From the NCBI RefSeq assembly GCF_049243985.1, contig NC_135373.1:100559213-100623212 (forward strand): a stretch of DNA of 64,000 bases, in the 5' to 3' direction. Shown one piece after another: positions 1 to 13,493 of this stretch. This DNA comes from Paroedura picta. Lineage: Eukaryota; Chordata; Lepidosauria; Squamata; Gekkonidae. The first letter of the stretch is position 1, and every line of letters begins with the position of its first letter. Made by a program: the position numbers and the translations under genes. The notes under the pieces are model-generated. The model saw only the letters and a program-made list of their open reading frames with translations. It was not told the DNA's origin and searched no databases.

Positions 1-886
1 CTCGTAATTAAATGTCAAAATCCTATTTTCGGCAAATAGATCATAGGTTCATCTTACAGAGCCTTCTGTTCAGAATCGGAAGAGCCCGTCTCTTGATGAG
101 GAATCCCAGCTATGCTTTGTAGAAACATCTTAGAGGGGCCAAAGATGAGTGATTTCGGTCATTTATGCTGCATGCACCCTGTCATAATCACACGTGTACC
201 AAAAAAGCTTACATGATTGACAGTGTGGTGACCTGCAGGAGGCTACAAATGGTAGCAATAATCTCTTGCTATTCTCTGTATGGCATTTATTTTGGGGCTG
301 TTTGCACAGTAAAAAAGCAGATTTGCATGTGAAAAACAACATACTCTCTTTGTTTTCACACAAACCATGTGTGAATTGTAGGAGGAGTCAGTTTGGAAGA
401 GGTGAAGGCCAGGAATAGAATGGTAGGTTGGATGTTGTTCAGGGAGGATAAGAACGTCTGCCTATTTCTAATGATGACATTTTAATCCTATTCTTCCTCC
501 AAGGAGCGTGTGGTGATGTGTATTGTTTCCTTCTGCCCCCTTCCATTTTATCCTTGCCATGACCCTGGGAGGTAGGCTAGGCTTTGAAACAGTGACCGGC
601 CCAAGGTTACCCAATGAGGTTCATGGCTGAGCAGGGATTTGAACCTGAGTCTCCCCAATTCTAGTGTGCCATGCTAGCTGCAGTCCCAAGTTGGTTTTTG
701 ATGGACCCGCTGGTTGTGTTTGTGTATTATTTTGGGACCAGGGCATAAGGGCAAAAATTAACAATGCAGACTGGCTTGTGCTCTTCAACTGAGGTGGGAG
801 TAGGTGCCTGAATTGTGGCAATGCCAGCGGAGGCCCGCTTGACCGGAAATTATTTATGATAGATTTCTTTTAATGTTCTCTGTTAG
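1..886 (+). other. CBX7: CBX7 intron 2 (3' part)
   Basis: No coding exon was found here. The sequence ends with a pyrimidine-rich acceptor and AG at 885-886, directly before the exon that completes the split lysine codon of the chromodomain. The only recognisable content is a SINE-like relic at about 541-672. Confidence 0.8.
541..672 (-). repeat. tRNA-derived/MIR-like SINE fragment
   Basis: Read on the plus strand it shows the antisense SINE signature: a segment like GGGAGGTAGGCTAGGCTTTG, then GACCGGCCCAAGGTTACC, then GGGATTTGAACCTGAGTCTC, which is the complement of a box-B-like region. The same order recurs in other SINE copies of this window. The copy is short and diverged. The family name is uncertain. 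Confidence 0.55.
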
Positions 887-3773
887 ATACAGCACGTGGG
901 AGCCAGAGGATCACATTCTTGACCCTCGCCTGGTGATGGCTTATGAAGAGAAGTAAGAGTGTTTCCTCTTTTTCTCTTTTGGGAAAGGTTAAAATATCTT
1001 GCATCCGTCCAGCAGGTGTAGTTGGGCTGCCTTTGGCACACAGACCTCTCCCCTGCCTCGCCAAGGGCTGAATGACTTGTGATGCTAATTATTGTATAGA
1101 GCAGGCTCTTGGTTACCTTGAGGCCCTTGCACTACAGATTAACTATCTGGGAGTTTAGGCTAGCTTGTCCCCAGGATGCACTGACTTGCACATGACAGGC
1201 ATAATGATCCCATTCCCAGCTGCTTGGGAATGTTAAGGCTCAAGTGATGTGCTACTGAGGAGGAGTACAGGCATGGCTAACTCATACCTTCCCACTAATA
1301 CGTAGTTGGGAAAATGTTGGCCATGAAGCCTTGGTAGTGCTCTACCTCCGCTTCTGTTTTTTGGCTGCCATTTGTGGGACTGTGAGAAAACATTAAGGTG
1401 GCACTGCTGTGTCATGCTTTCTTCCCAGTTACACATCCTAGGGCGATACAGTGTGTGGGCGGGGAGGCTGATGTGGATTGTTGGTACTGTGTTTTCTCAT
1501 AAGATTTGGTTTCATCCTAAAATACCGGGATTTTTGCTTCTTGTAATGACTGTGAGCATTCACAGGGTATGGTATTAATTTGTCTGTTAAGGACCTCTTG
1601 AGCTCTACAGGAATTGTTAGGAAGGTATCCTTCCTGTATAGTAGGTTTTACTACCTGCTCTTGTGTCCGAAAGGCCTTGTGAGTATACAGTGCTGTGTTA
1701 ACAAATGAAATCTCTAGATGCCATCTGTATTTGCAGGGAAGAACGAGAGCGTGCCTCCAGTTGCAGGAAGAGAGGCCCCAAACCGAAGCGCCTTTTGCTG
1801 CAGGTAACTATTGTTTGATGTCCTTTCCCATGCCTCACAGTGGCTCTCATGCCACTCGTTGGAAGACAGCTTTAAGAACAGCAGTGTATTTCTCTCTAGA
1901 ACTAAATTCTGTCTTGGTGGGCCCTTTGAGGCTAGAGCTTTGACTTCCTTTTCCTATATTGGCATATGCTAAGACCAGCACTTACCTGCTTGTGTCAATT
2001 CTCCATTAAGGGCTTTGCTTCTATGGTAATAATCCTTAAACTAATTTTTCATCCTGAGCTGTAAATCCCACTGAACAAGTCCTTACATCAGGGTGAGCAA
2101 ATTATTGTCCAAGGCTTATATCTGGCCAAAGGAAGCTGTCATCCTGTCCTTCGGATACTTTACAGTATGTTGGAAGTGCAGCATCCAATAATGGGCTGAC
2201 CTCAGCATCCAGTAATGGACTGATACTCCTGCAACTTCTTAAATGCCTCAAGGGCACCTGAACGGCTGCTGAGGAGGCCATTTCTGGGTTTCCACTCATT
2301 TTGAGGGCTCAGAGTTGGATGTTGGCTCTTCCTGTTTCCCATGATGGAAACAGAAGTATGACTGTTCTACTCAGAGCCCTCAAAAGTGGGTGGAAATCTA
2401 GCTGTGGCCCTCAGGATGAACAGATTCCTCACCCCTTCCTTGAAAGAGGCTGACAGGAGTCACTGCAGGTGTTTGTATGTGCCCAGGTACATGTCAGACT
2501 TTCTAAGCTTTTTTCCCCCTCCCTGTTTGCAGAGGCTGTATAGTATGGACTTGAGGAGTGCACACAAAGGGAAAGAGAAACTCTGCTTTTCTCTGTCACG
2601 GAGGTTTGGGGGAGCAGGAAACAACTTGACAGGGACCAAAGGAGGGCAGACAGAGCTGTCTGAGAAGAGTGGGGGAGGAGGGGTGCTGCCTTTCCCTCTT
2701 CGGAAGCAGAACAAGAACCAGAAGTACTTGCGCCTCTCACGGAAGAAGTTCAACCGCATGTCAAGCCTGGAGAACCGGAATCGCCGCCGGGAGTTCTTCC
2801 TTAAGGAACCGATAGCACTAGAGGACCGGCAGACCCCCAGTGACTGGGACGAGGCCACACAACCTGCCAGCAAAGAAGGTAAGGCTGGGCCGCTTAGCCA
2901 ACTGTATCCTGTTAACATGTAAAGAGGGAAAAGTTGTGACATCGCTAAAGAACCAGACACTGCTCTCTACACCAAGCTGGCAAAATATTTGAGAGCCAGC
3001 CTGGTGTAGTGGTTAGGAGTGAAGACTTCTAATCTGATTAGCCAGGTTTAATTCCGCACTCCCCCACATGCAGCCAGCTGGGTGACCTTGGGCTCACTAC
3101 AGCACTGATAGAGCTGTTCTGACCGAGCAGTGATATCAGGGCTCTCTCAGCCTCACCCACCTCACAGGATGTCTGTTGTGGGGAAAGGAAAAGGAAGGCG
3201 ACTGTAAGCCGCTTTGAGTCTCCTTCTGGTAGAGAAAAGCAGCATATAAGAACCAATTCTTCTTTGTTGTCTTCTTCAAGAGGTCGGCCTAGTAGGCAGC
3301 TGTAGTGCATATTATGCACCTGTAACTCCTTGGATCATGACTGCTATATTTATGTCCATCCATGTGGTGGACTTTCTGAAGTGGCATTCATTGTTACAGA
3401 TCATGCAGGGTCAGTACAGCCTTCCATCCTCTTCAGCTCTCTTCCCTTGTTGTCTTCCCTGTCCATCCCTGCCTTGGTGTTGAATGTACTGAATTAGGAG
3501 TGGTTGGTCTCCTGTGTCCCATGAGCAGGGAAAGAAGTCTCAGCGTAGTCCTTGGCATCCTTGTTTTTTCCCTCCGCTCTCACATGTTGTTGTCTGTCTT
3601 CTTCCTCTCCCACAGTGGGCTCAGATACGGCAGAAGGCTCTCTTTCCTGGAGCCCAGCCCTGCCCCCAAATGAAGTGACAGTGACGGACATCACAGCAAA
3701 CTCCATTACCGTGACTTTCAGAGAAGCACAAATGGCAGAGGGCTTCTTCCGAGATCGGAGCATCCAGTTCTGA
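887..3773 (+). CDS. CBX7: CBX7, chromobox 7 (Polycomb PRC1 subunit), 3' four coding exons
   Basis: Chromatin reader of canonical PRC1 in the nucleus; its chromodomain binds H3K27me3 and its C-terminal Polycomb box binds RING1A/B. Coding exons seen: 887-952, 1737-1803, 2533-2878 and 3616-3773 (TGA at 3771-3773), all with AG acceptors and GT donors. The first carries the chromodomain end (YSTWEPEDHILDPRLVMAYE), the second an AT-hook-like KRGPKPK, the third a basic region with RLYSMDLRS and KYLRLSRKKF, the last the Polycomb box (NEVTVTDITANSITVTFREA). These closely match my memory of human CBX7 (251 aa). Adding the two missing exons at the sizes seen in CBX6 (69 and 44 bp) gives 249 aa. The aromatic-cage residues F11, W32 and W35 lie in the missing exons. 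The gene is cut by the window start, not broken. The identification is secure against CBX2, 4, 6 and 8. Confidence 0.96.
2990..3275 (+). repeat. Squamate tRNA-derived SINE, near full length, in CBX7 intron 5
   Basis: It begins with GCCTGGTGTAGTGGTTAGGA (tRNA-like box A region), continues through a segment with GTGACCTTGGGCTCACTACA and CTCACAGGATGTCTGTTGTG, and ends with AGCAGCATATAAGAACC and a TTCTTCTT tail. Partial copies with the same tail occur at about 50110-50252 (plus), and antisense copies at about 53440-53648 and 51430-52105. The copy lies wholly inside intron 2879-3615 and does not touch the splice sites. Confidence 0.8.
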
Positions 3774-5922
3774 AACGCCATTTTTATTTTGTGGTTTTCT
3801 CTTTTTCCGTGTTTGGGGATCTCCCCACACCCCATGTTTCTAATCAGATTTCCCCCCTCCTCATGGCAGGTGATTTAAGTATATTCTGTAACAAAATCCG
3901 AAAATTTTCCTTCACAGATGTTTACAGAGGATTTTGATTTTGACTGTTGATGCCTCACTGACTTAATTTCCCCCCTGCTCTTCTTTCAAGTACGCAAAAA
4001 CCACAACAAAAAAAGGCAGTGTGGGGGTGCCTGTATGTGTTTCCCCCCCTCATTTGTTACTATAGGTATAGATATATATATATATAGAAAGAATATATAG
4101 ATATATTACTTGTCTGTTACTACTTTGTGCATTTTGGAAACTGAAGCTCTTTTCACTGGCAAAGTTGTTTATTTGCAGTGCTCTATAGAAGAATGTCCAC
4201 ACCTTATACCAATAATGGCGAACTGAAAATTGAAATGAGAAGTTGCGAGCCCAGAAATAGGAAAGAGGCCAGATACCCCTGTGTTCTTCCATGTTTTCCT
4301 TTGTAAAACTACTTCCCTCGTCCGTTCCCTTCCCGGAGAGATCTGCGGACCCTTCTGCTCCGGGCAAGTGGCCCTTGCTCGATGCTTCCTCCCTTATCAG
4401 TACTGTACTCAGCATGGCCTACAGGTGTCCACAGTGCTTCCGCAAGTGCTGCAGTTTGGAAGATGATGCATAGATGCCCCTGGTCCGCTAGTGTGTGCCC
4501 TTTGTGGGAACACCTACGTGGGTACTTTCCCCACTCATGGCTTCCTTTAAACCGGAATGCAAAAAGCCGTATCGCACCTGCTAGGTGTACCTGCGTTGCT
4601 GCTACTTGTCCTGTGTGCAGACCAACTTTTTTCAAACTACTCGTAGGAAATCATGGCTTCCTGGAAGAGTAACAGTTTGTTAGCCAGTGCTTACCACTGC
4701 CTGTTTGCCCCTTGCAGTGCACAAGCTAGTGAGTTTGTTCTGGATTGTCCTAGTGCTTGTACTTGCTTGCCGTGGTTCTATGGTGAGTCTTGACAGGACG
4801 GGCTTTTGACCTTGCCTGAGTTTATAGTGTGCCAGTTGCCACAACCAGGAATGGTACCTGATTACTAGATGTGGAATGGGTTCTCTGTGAGCACAATGCT
4901 TGTGGAGGTGGTCCATTTAGTAATGTTTACTGATATGTGGGATGGTGGAGGAGCCCCAAAGCATTGTGGCCTGTGGGCATTGGATGTGCATTAGAAAATT
5001 GTATAGTGCATGCCTGAAAACCAACACATGATCCTAAAGGAAAGGAGATATAATTTCCACCAGTCAGCTAGTGGCGTAATGATATCTAAATGCTGCGCCA
5101 CTAGTGTTAGCAGTTACTGAATGGTGGCCTTACATATCTTTCACCTGTTATCTTTGGATTCATAAAGTTGTTCAGCGAGTGTAATTTTACATGTGTAAAT
5201 AACTGGAAGATTGTTGTGCTTAGGCTGCTGCTGCTTCAGCCAGTCAGGCTTGAACATATCTTCCTGTTATTGTGATAGTGTTAAGGTGTGCACACAACTG
5301 AAAAGGTCTTGGCAATCAGGAATCTCTCCTTTAAAAAAAAAAAACAAGCTCTGGATGAATAAGAAACAGCACATATTTGAGCTTCTGAGAATGTTGCTGT
5401 TGGATTTCATTTGTACAGGGAGTTCTTTATTCATGAAATTTGTTTCATATATATTTGAGTCACAGCTTTTCTTAGGGGATGAGACTGGGGAGGTAGGATT
5501 GAAAGATTTCTTGTGGGGGCAGAAGAGCATAAACATGAACCATGGGCTGGAATGGACACTGGCCAATTCATCCTGCTTGGTAGAGTAAGGACACCGAAAT
5601 ATTGACAGTACTAGAATGTGATTCAGAGAAACTTGTGAATTTCTGCCTTGAAGGGACCTTTGAAGGAATATGCTTTCATTGATGGTATTCTGCTGGTGGT
5701 TATTCATAAGCCTTGGCTACTCCTAATTTCATACCAAGTGATGTTGTCTTTTTTTGGTGAAGGTCCTAAAATCTTTGCCAGGGAGAAGCTGCTTGTGGTT
5801 CCACGGAGCCTTGTGATGCACGTCAATGCCTTGAGACTTGTGCTGGACTTTGGATGATTTTTAAATAGTTGTATCCTCAAGCTGTATAGTTATGTTCCAG
5901 TGTATTTCTGCTTTTTAAGTTG

Positions 5923-6076
5923 ACTTAAACCAGGGGTAGTCAAACTGTGGCCCTCCAGATGTCCATGGACTACAATTCCCAGGAGCCCCCTGCCAGCATT
6001 CGCTGGCAGGGGGCTCCTGGGAATTGTAGTCCATGGACATCTGGAGGGCCGCAGTTTGACTACCCTTGACTTAAAC
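5923..6076. mobile_element. hAT-type MITE copy 1, with target duplications
   Basis: The element spans 5931-6068, begins CAGGGGTAGTCAAACTG and ends with the complement. It is almost a perfect palindrome folding around a short centre near 6000. It is flanked by a perfect 8-bp duplication ACTTAAAC (5923-5930 and 6069-6076). The terminal CAG..CTG bases and 8-bp duplication place it in the hAT superfamily. It is non-autonomous and has no coding capacity. Confidence 0.9.
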
Positions 6077-6135
6077 AATCAAAAACTTCAGAAAATGTAT
6101 CTTCTTCTGGAAATTGCAGACAAGAATTTAGGAAC

Positions 6136-6224
6136 AAGGGCTGTAATCCTAACCATATGTACTTGGGGGCAAATCCTATTGAAATGAATGGGATTGGCTT
6201 CTAAGTAAAAATGATTAGGAGTGA
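6136..6224. repeat. About 90-bp palindromic interspersed repeat
   Basis: It opens with GGGCTGTAATCCTAACCATA and closes with a near-complement ending AAAAATGATTAGGA, around a centre with AAATGAATGGGATT. Similar units occur near 11275-11368, 61908-61998 and 62625-62727. I cannot name the family. Confidence 0.5.
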
Positions 6225-9200
6225 AGTAGGAAGCCAATGGAGCATTTGATGCTGGGATGCACCTCTGACTTGTTCCACTTGTTTAACTGACCTCTGCCTT
6301 CTTGCCAACAAAAACTAAACTCCCCCACTCCAAGTGTATGTTTACTGAAACTCTGTTCTTCTGGAGCTTTCCAAAATGGAATGTAACATTATGTGGAGAT
6401 TATAAATCTAACCTGTTTGCAGTCTTTTTTTTTCCTTGCAAAATTTGGCTGCAGATCCATTTAAACAGTCCAGCATTGAATACAGCAGATTTGGAGACTG
6501 CATATGGCTCTCAGAGAGCAACAGTCCTGCTGTGGATTGTCTCCTGTCCTGGTGCTCTGAAAGGGAGAACCGCCAAGTCCTAAGATGCAAATCCTGATAT
6601 TTGCAGCTCTTTGTGCTAAAAGTGGTTTGTTCTATTGTGGGATGGGTGGGGAAGAAGAGGCTGCAGAACAGCAGGATGTCCTGGTTGCCTGGATTCCTCA
6701 CTTGTAGATGTTCTGTGTCTTGCACGAAGCTAGCGCCGTGAGAAGGTGGCCAGGTGTTAAGCTCCTTTAAGGAAGGAAACCGGAATTGTTCTTCAGTGGT
6801 TTGGGATACATTCTTTGTGGGCAGAAGGTCCTGGGTTCTGTTATCTGAAAGTTCCAGTGAAAAGATCTGGGGGAGCAAGTTTTGGGGGAGCCCTTTCTGT
6901 GCATGACATCTTGGGGAGTGGCAGCCAGTCAAAGGAGAGCATGCTTTGTGAGATGGATTAATGGTCTGACCCAAATAAACGCAGCTTTACGTGTTCAAGT
7001 CCGCCCAGTATAGGTACAAGGACAGGCTTTCAGAAGGTAGAATAGAGACACATAGCAGACTTTAAAATTTAAAAAGCACCATTTGGATTGTCTCATTAGG
7101 TTCTGGACCCCCCCCCCCCAAAAATGCTAGAGTCGTAAAATTAATTGTGTTTCATTGGCTAGTGTTTTTTCCTACTCTGCAGACATCAGAGTGTTCTTCT
7201 TTAAGCTTTTGTGGGATCATTCGCTTCGGTTATGGGTATGTGTAACACATCAGGCCACTTCTCTGGAATGAATAAATGGCCTCACTTTCAAAATGTCAGA
7301 TTCCTTTTCAAGGGCAAAACACTTGTGAAAGATTCTGCAGCTGCTTCTTCTGGAGGAGATAGTAGGGGACAATGCTGGAAATGCTTCTCTGGATCACAGT
7401 AGTTCCTGCTGTTAAAAGCGTAGGTTACAGGGGCCATCTGAGAAGTTGGCAATGAATCAGAAGCCAGTTCAGTGGGAAGAGTATGATTGACGAAGACCTC
7501 ATGCCACAACCGCAGAGTATGATGCTCCAAATGTTGTAAATCCCCCCCTCACCTTCATTATAAATGTTTCTGGGGCAAAGAAATCTCACTGTGGCTAAGA
7601 TTTCTAATATATTCCATTTTAGAAAGGGAATAGACTTGGTTTTCCTAGATCTTTCTACCTGACACACAGCAGTGAACATGTGAAAATCAACACGCTTTAT
7701 TTTGTCACCTGATTTCAGATGTGGTTTTATGTCTTCTAAAGTCCATAGTAGAATTTACAGTAAAAGTTTTCTGGCCAGCTTCCCATGGAATCGTGGGAGC
7801 AAGTAGTTTAATGACCATCCTGAGAATTCTGTGATCTTGCAGTGCTACTGATAAAGCTGCTCAGCTCTGGTGGGTACGTGTGAACTCATTCTATCCCCAG
7901 ACTTCTTTTCCAGAATAAATTTTCTGTGTCTTCATAGCGAAAACCCTGGCAGTTAACAAAGTCGAAACTGCTCGTCTCTCTCTCTTTTTTTTAGTTTTAA
8001 ACTTTCAAAATAGTTTTTGTTACTAAGCTCTGTCCTTATTTGAAACTTTCCAGCTATATTTTTTTCCTATGCATCACTACAGGGCTGACACCTCCTACCA
8101 AGTGATTAGAACCGTACAAATGTCTGTGAGGAATAAGAATGAATAAGAGGAAGCAATGTGGGTAGGAAGAGTGGCACATCACAGTTTGCCTTGCTTGAAA
8201 TTAGGGCTGTGATGCACACGTGGCACTGAGTCCTGCTGAAATGTAAACCAACCAACCAACCAAAAATCTTCCTTCCAGCAGAACACCTAAGAATGGGTAT
8301 GAGTGTTTTGTTTTTGTTTTTAAAGTGTGAAATGTCCTCTTCCTAAGAGCTTTTACAATACAGGTCTGTGTTCCTGCAGGTGTGTCTTCTTAGTAAAAAT
8401 ACGTGTTGTATAGAACCTCTTTTCCTCTACTTTAAAATGTTGGTGAATTATGCTGAAAGGTAGGGTGCAGTTAGAGTTCAATACTGAAGGAGATTCCAGC
8501 ACTCATCTTCACCCTTGATGGGGCTAATCCAGGGAACGTTAGAACTCAACCCTGATCACAATGCTATTGTCAAAACAGTATGAATAGAAGAGCAGACCCA
8601 TCGGCTAATACCTTGTGCCTATCAGCACATATATACAACAGTGGAAGACTGTAATAATATCCAGTTAAATGGAGTAGTTACCACCACTGATATGGTTGAT
8701 GTATGCAGTAGGATTTATGTAGTAACATGCAGTTATTCAGAGGTAGGCTGGGGAACTGCAGAGTGTGAATAGGTCCAAGAAAGCACTTTCCCCAGCAATG
8801 CAACAATGCTACATTTTAAAATATTTATTTTACTAAGGTGAATAGTATGTGGTCTTCTGCCAAGGTTTGAGATTCTCAGGTGGACCATGAGCCTTTTTTT
8901 TTGTTTTACTTTTTGCTGCTGCTTTCTAGAAGGACCACCTGCTAATGGCCATGCATGAAGAAGCAAAGGTAGCAAAGGGGCCATGCCCCTTGCCTGTTCG
9001 CATGGACACTAGAAGGATGGCAAAGCAAGAGGCATTTGTGGTGGAGAAGGTTCCCATTAACACAGGCAGGTTCACATTAGGGGTGTCAGCAGCCTGGAGA
9101 AATATATGTCCTACTCCAAGCTTAGTGGGAGGTTATCAGCCTCCCTGCCATCAAAAACTTCACCTGTCCATTTTCATAAATGCTCACAATATTTTTTTTC

Positions 9201-9532
9201 CTCTGGGTTGTTGGCAAAATGAGCAGACACAGCTGTCTTGTCTTGTCTCTGTTTTCTGGGGCCCAGCCACAGCTGCTGCCATCACTTAGTGTGCACCTGG
9301 TGGAGCTGTCTTCCCCACCAGTGAAGTCACAACCACCTCATCCTGCCATGTGGCTCTGTGACAGGATTTCCTGTGACATACTTGCCATTTGATGGCCTCC
9401 ATGCGGCTGCCTGGTGATTAAAGGTGAATCCTGTGTTTGGAAAGGTTGGAGACCACTGCCCTAGAAGACTGCTTCTGTGTTTCTTGCTTCCTTGGTTCAG
9501 GTACTTATACCTGTAGCGACTGCACAAAGTTT

Positions 9533-9655
9533 GTGCCTAGTGGCACCTTTAAGGCCAAGAAAGTTTTGCACGAACATTAACGCTTATCTCTTGAGAAAAC
9601 GTTGTTCTTAAAGGACATTGTTCTGCTGCTGCAGACCAACACGGCTACCCACCTG
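9533..9655. repeat. Unassigned interspersed repeat relic
   Basis: It contains TAGTGGCACCTTTAAGGCCA at one end and CTGCTGCAGACCAACACGGC at the other. The same two motifs appear, decayed, near 15060-15105, 38145-38270 and 38565-38612. This recurring pair suggests one old element whose family I cannot name. Confidence 0.4.
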
Positions 9656-11274
9656 AATCTTTTAATAACTGTATGATGGCAGCTCAACATATGCAGCTGC
9701 TCGCCTCACTGTATCTTGGCACTGGGAGAAGTAGTGCCTGTTGGAGTTTCACAGGGCTATTAAATTGCCAGAAAAAGGACAGCAGCCCTAGGGGTGGCAT
9801 CTTCAATGTGTCACCTTGCAGGAGGCTTGAAAGCCGCTGCCGTTGTAATTTCCACCCCCTGCTTAGTGTGCGTATATAGAGTTCTTGATTTGCCACTGTT
9901 CTGCCCTGATTGTTTTTAATGGCCCTCGCCTTTTTCAGTTAATGTTACCATAGCAATGTTTTAATTATGAGAAGAACCCCTATGCTGGCCATTTCCCCCA
10001 TGTGTTTTCTAGGAATCTGTTCTAAATAGAAGTGTTTATGCTTAACTTAGGAATGGAAGAATGAATAAACTGTATTTTAAAGTACCGTGAAAGTTTCTGG
10101 AACGAGCCTTGTGGTGACTCCAGGAGAAAGTACAAATGTTAGTTGATAGCAATCACTTTACTGGGGCACTTTAGAGAATTTTGATAACCCTACAGTAGTA
10201 AGCTCCAGGTTTAGGAGCAAACGTGTGTGTGAGTGCTTAACTGGGGGTTGCCTTTGGATTTGCTGCTAATGTTTTCTTAAGTTACAAGTAAAGTTTTAGA
10301 TTAGTTGACATCACACGAAGCAAAGACTTTATTGGGATTTTTTTAATTTTAAAAAAAAACCCAATTACTGTTAGCCAATATGCATTGCTAAGGGAAGACT
10401 GCATGGTCAGGAGGCACTAAGGTCAGTGAGCGAGTAAACCTGTTTAGTCTTTTTAAGTTGTTTCAGTTCTTTAAAATATAGCGTGTTCCACATGCAGCGA
10501 ACATATCCTGACAGCAGTAGAGTGGTCAAAGGGTAGAGGTATTTCTGACCAAACCTCTGCTCTCGTATTAGTGTGCCTGTATATGATTAGTAAATTTGTC
10601 CAGCATAAAATTAAACAGTTGAACAAGCTTTGATCACATGGAAAGTGCCCTTTGGTCATGGGATAGGATTTGGGAAGAAGATTCTTCCTGACTCTAAACT
10701 GCTACAGGATTGAATTAATCTCTTTCCATTTCTAATCATTCCCTTGTTACACTTTCAGAGGTGGGTTGCATTGTTTTCGGATGTCGTTATGCAGGTAATA
10801 TTTCAGGCTTTCAGAGCTGCAGCTCCCAAGCACAACTGTACTTATGATATTATGCTGAAGTGATTAGTTCAAACCCAGTGTTCTCCAAAATAACTAAGTA
10901 ATGTTTGCAAAAATGTTGAGCAGTTCTTTCTGTGACTTTTGTGTTGGCTCAGTAACAGTTGGCTTTGCCAAGGAGCTGGGCATCTCTTGGCATAAAATAG
11001 GTGTACATAAGGAGAGGAAATGCACGCATGTTATTGCATGACTTTAATGGACTTGGAAGGGTAAAACAGCTTATGGTTGCACTGTGAGCGTACGAATGCT
11101 GTATGTGTATAGCATTCTTTAGTAACTTGTATCAGAGAGAATTTGGGATTATTAAATGCTTTATGAATGCTCTTAGAAGAAGCACTGGCTTTAAGCTTTA
11201 CGGAGCAGAACAATGAACAAGTACAGGGGGAAAATAATAAAAAGGGACAGGGGAATCTTTCTCTTGTATAATAT

Positions 11275-11368
11275 GCAGCCCAGTCCTATGTGTGTTCACT
11301 CAGAAATAAGTCCCCCTGTGTTCAGTGGGACTTACTCCTAGGTAAAGATCCATAGGATTGCAGCCTTG
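11275..11368. repeat. About 90-bp palindromic interspersed repeat
   Basis: Starts near CAGCCCAGTCCTATGTGTGT and ends near CCATAGGATTGCAGCC; the inner part GTTCAGTGGGACTTACTCCT partly mirrors AGAAATAAGTCCCCCTGTG. Same class as the unit at 6136-6224. Confidence 0.55.
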
Positions 11369-13493
11369 AAGGTGCCATGTGGAGCAGTGTAGGTTGGAAG
11401 AATTTCCTGCATACGCTCTGGAGTATGCTCCAAGCACGTTATCTCAATGTGAGTCTTGGTCCATAGGAAAGAGCCCGCTCTCTTTTGAAGAGCTGGCTTT
11501 CCTATTTTTCATTACCTGGTCATGTTAACACTTCAGGAATGCATCTGCCTTCACCCAAAACGAATGGTGGATCAAAAAATAGGTATCGAACGATAGTCCC
11601 TCTTAGAAGTAGCAGGATGATAAGGTGGCAACAGCGTCCATAAAGAGACAAGATGGAAGCTTTCTTCCCTTGGAAAAGGCTGCCCTTCTCTTTCTCCTGT
11701 GATGTCTGAAAGTGTAGGAACACAGCACAAGTTCTCCGAGACAGAAAATGGTCCAGAAACAAAATGATCACCAGAATCGGAATCTGGACTCTTGCTTGCA
11801 AGAAGACAAACGTTACTTGCCTACCTAGAAATTTCCTATAGAAAAGGGGAGAAAATGTAACTTCCTAAATGTTGTGATTGCTGGTTTGGGGAAGTAACAG
11901 GTGGGCCAGGGGAATGGAACCAGCATTCTTGGGGAAGGAGGAGGGCAATGTAGAGGTGGCATCAAAGCTCATAGAACTTAAAAATACCATCTACCTGAGG
12001 GTGGGTTTTTTCTTTTTTTTTAATATTAACCTTGTTTGGGCCAAAGCACTTCTAAGGCTACGTTGACACTGTTAGAGAATGGTGGAACACAAAAAGTGAC
12101 GGTGCAGCTCCAACCCATCACCACCGCTGTGCCAGTGATTGCACGTGCCTGTGGTCCTGGTGGTGTAGGCTGGCTTTGCATTTGGCTAGCCACCTCTTGC
12201 ATATTTGCACTAATCCACACCTGGTTTAAAATGTATGGATACAAATATCAGATGCTTTTTTTCTCTCTCTCTTTAGCAACAGCCACTGGGCAAGACAGCG
12301 GGGTAGCTGTTTCAGGCTACAGTTTGCTCTGTCACTCTTCTTTTTCCCGGTGTGCACTTAGCCTTTTACTTTTAGGCTAGCTGCACAATGGGTTTGCCAT
12401 TGAGAAGAAATAGAGCAGACTTCTTTTCTAGAATTGAATGCTATTCTCAAGTCCTCTTCCTGAAAGCCACGGTATTTGGATAATGCCATAGGTTTCGAGA
12501 AGAGAATGGTAGTCAATGCCAGAAAAGAAGCCTGCTCTCCTCCTCCTCAGCAGCAAGCTCATTGCATTAGCAATAACTTGTTTCTGATACAAATCCCTCT
12601 GGCCTTGGTCAAGGTACAACGTCAAGCATCTTTTCCATAGATACACATTGCATCTTTTCAGAATGCCCCCTTTTCCCTAGTCAAATTGCACTTTAATACC
12701 ATTTTAGGGATGTGGGGCTAAGATGCTCTTGGGTCAGATGGAAAAAGTGCATCAGGTGTTTCTTAAGGACTGTTGTATTCTTTGACTGCTAAAGGGGGGA
12801 GTGGGCTGTTCTATAAGTAGGGAAATACCATGATATTCAGGATTTAGTAAAAAAATCAAAATGGGGCATTATAATTGTTTTGTGAAGAAGACTTATTTAG
12901 TGCCAAGTATCTACCGCTGAGGGAGCTGAACTGTGGTCTTCCCTCCTTTCCTGTTTGCACTGCTTGTTTGGTGAAGACTCCAGTCTGAATTAACTGTTTG
13001 ATTTTGGGTTATTGTTTTCTTTGGGAGTGGAATTGGGCCGAATCCTTGTGATGAGTGGAAGAAAGAAACGTATTTGGGGTGTTGCTTTTTAATTTTTCTT
13101 CTTATTGGCATGATCTCTGAGTTGGTATCTTCTGGGCATGGTTGTCCAAGTTGTCTTTGCACATGAATGCTTCCTTTGCACAGAATGAGCTTCTAGGATT
13201 TTTTTTTCTTTTTCTTTTTTTGTACAGACTTACTGAATGTATTTGGGGAGGGGGAGGGTGTGAAGGAGCAAAGAGATTCCAAACAAAATGTCAAAAAAAA
13301 AGTTTTAATGCCTTTTTGTGAGTGAGTGTCTGCTGCAAACAGAGATCGTGATGCAAATGAGTGGGCCAGAGCGAGTTCTAATTGACGCAATGTGCAGCTT
13401 TATTTTTGTACTGATCATGGTTTCAGAGACTGTACAGCATCTATTTATGTAGATGATTTATGTGGTCAATGTCGCAAAACAAGATTATAAAAA

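Noticed and set aside
2460-2960. 166-codon antisense open frame over CBX7 exon 5
   Set aside because: It is a shadow of the conserved CBX7 exon, reading through the splice donor.
6408-6974. 188-codon antisense open frame in the region downstream of CBX7
   Set aside because: No recognisable domain, no splice support, and composition like the surrounding non-coding DNA.
8900-9470. Possible hAT element ending with a GTTGGAGACCACTGC motif near 9440-9465
   Set aside because: Only one end is visible. I could not find the matching opposite end or a target duplication.
12036-12380. 114-codon plus-strand frame starting MGQSTSKATLTLLENGG
   Set aside because: No family recognised. The N-terminal look of a myristoylated protein is probably chance, and the start relies on a TTG codon.
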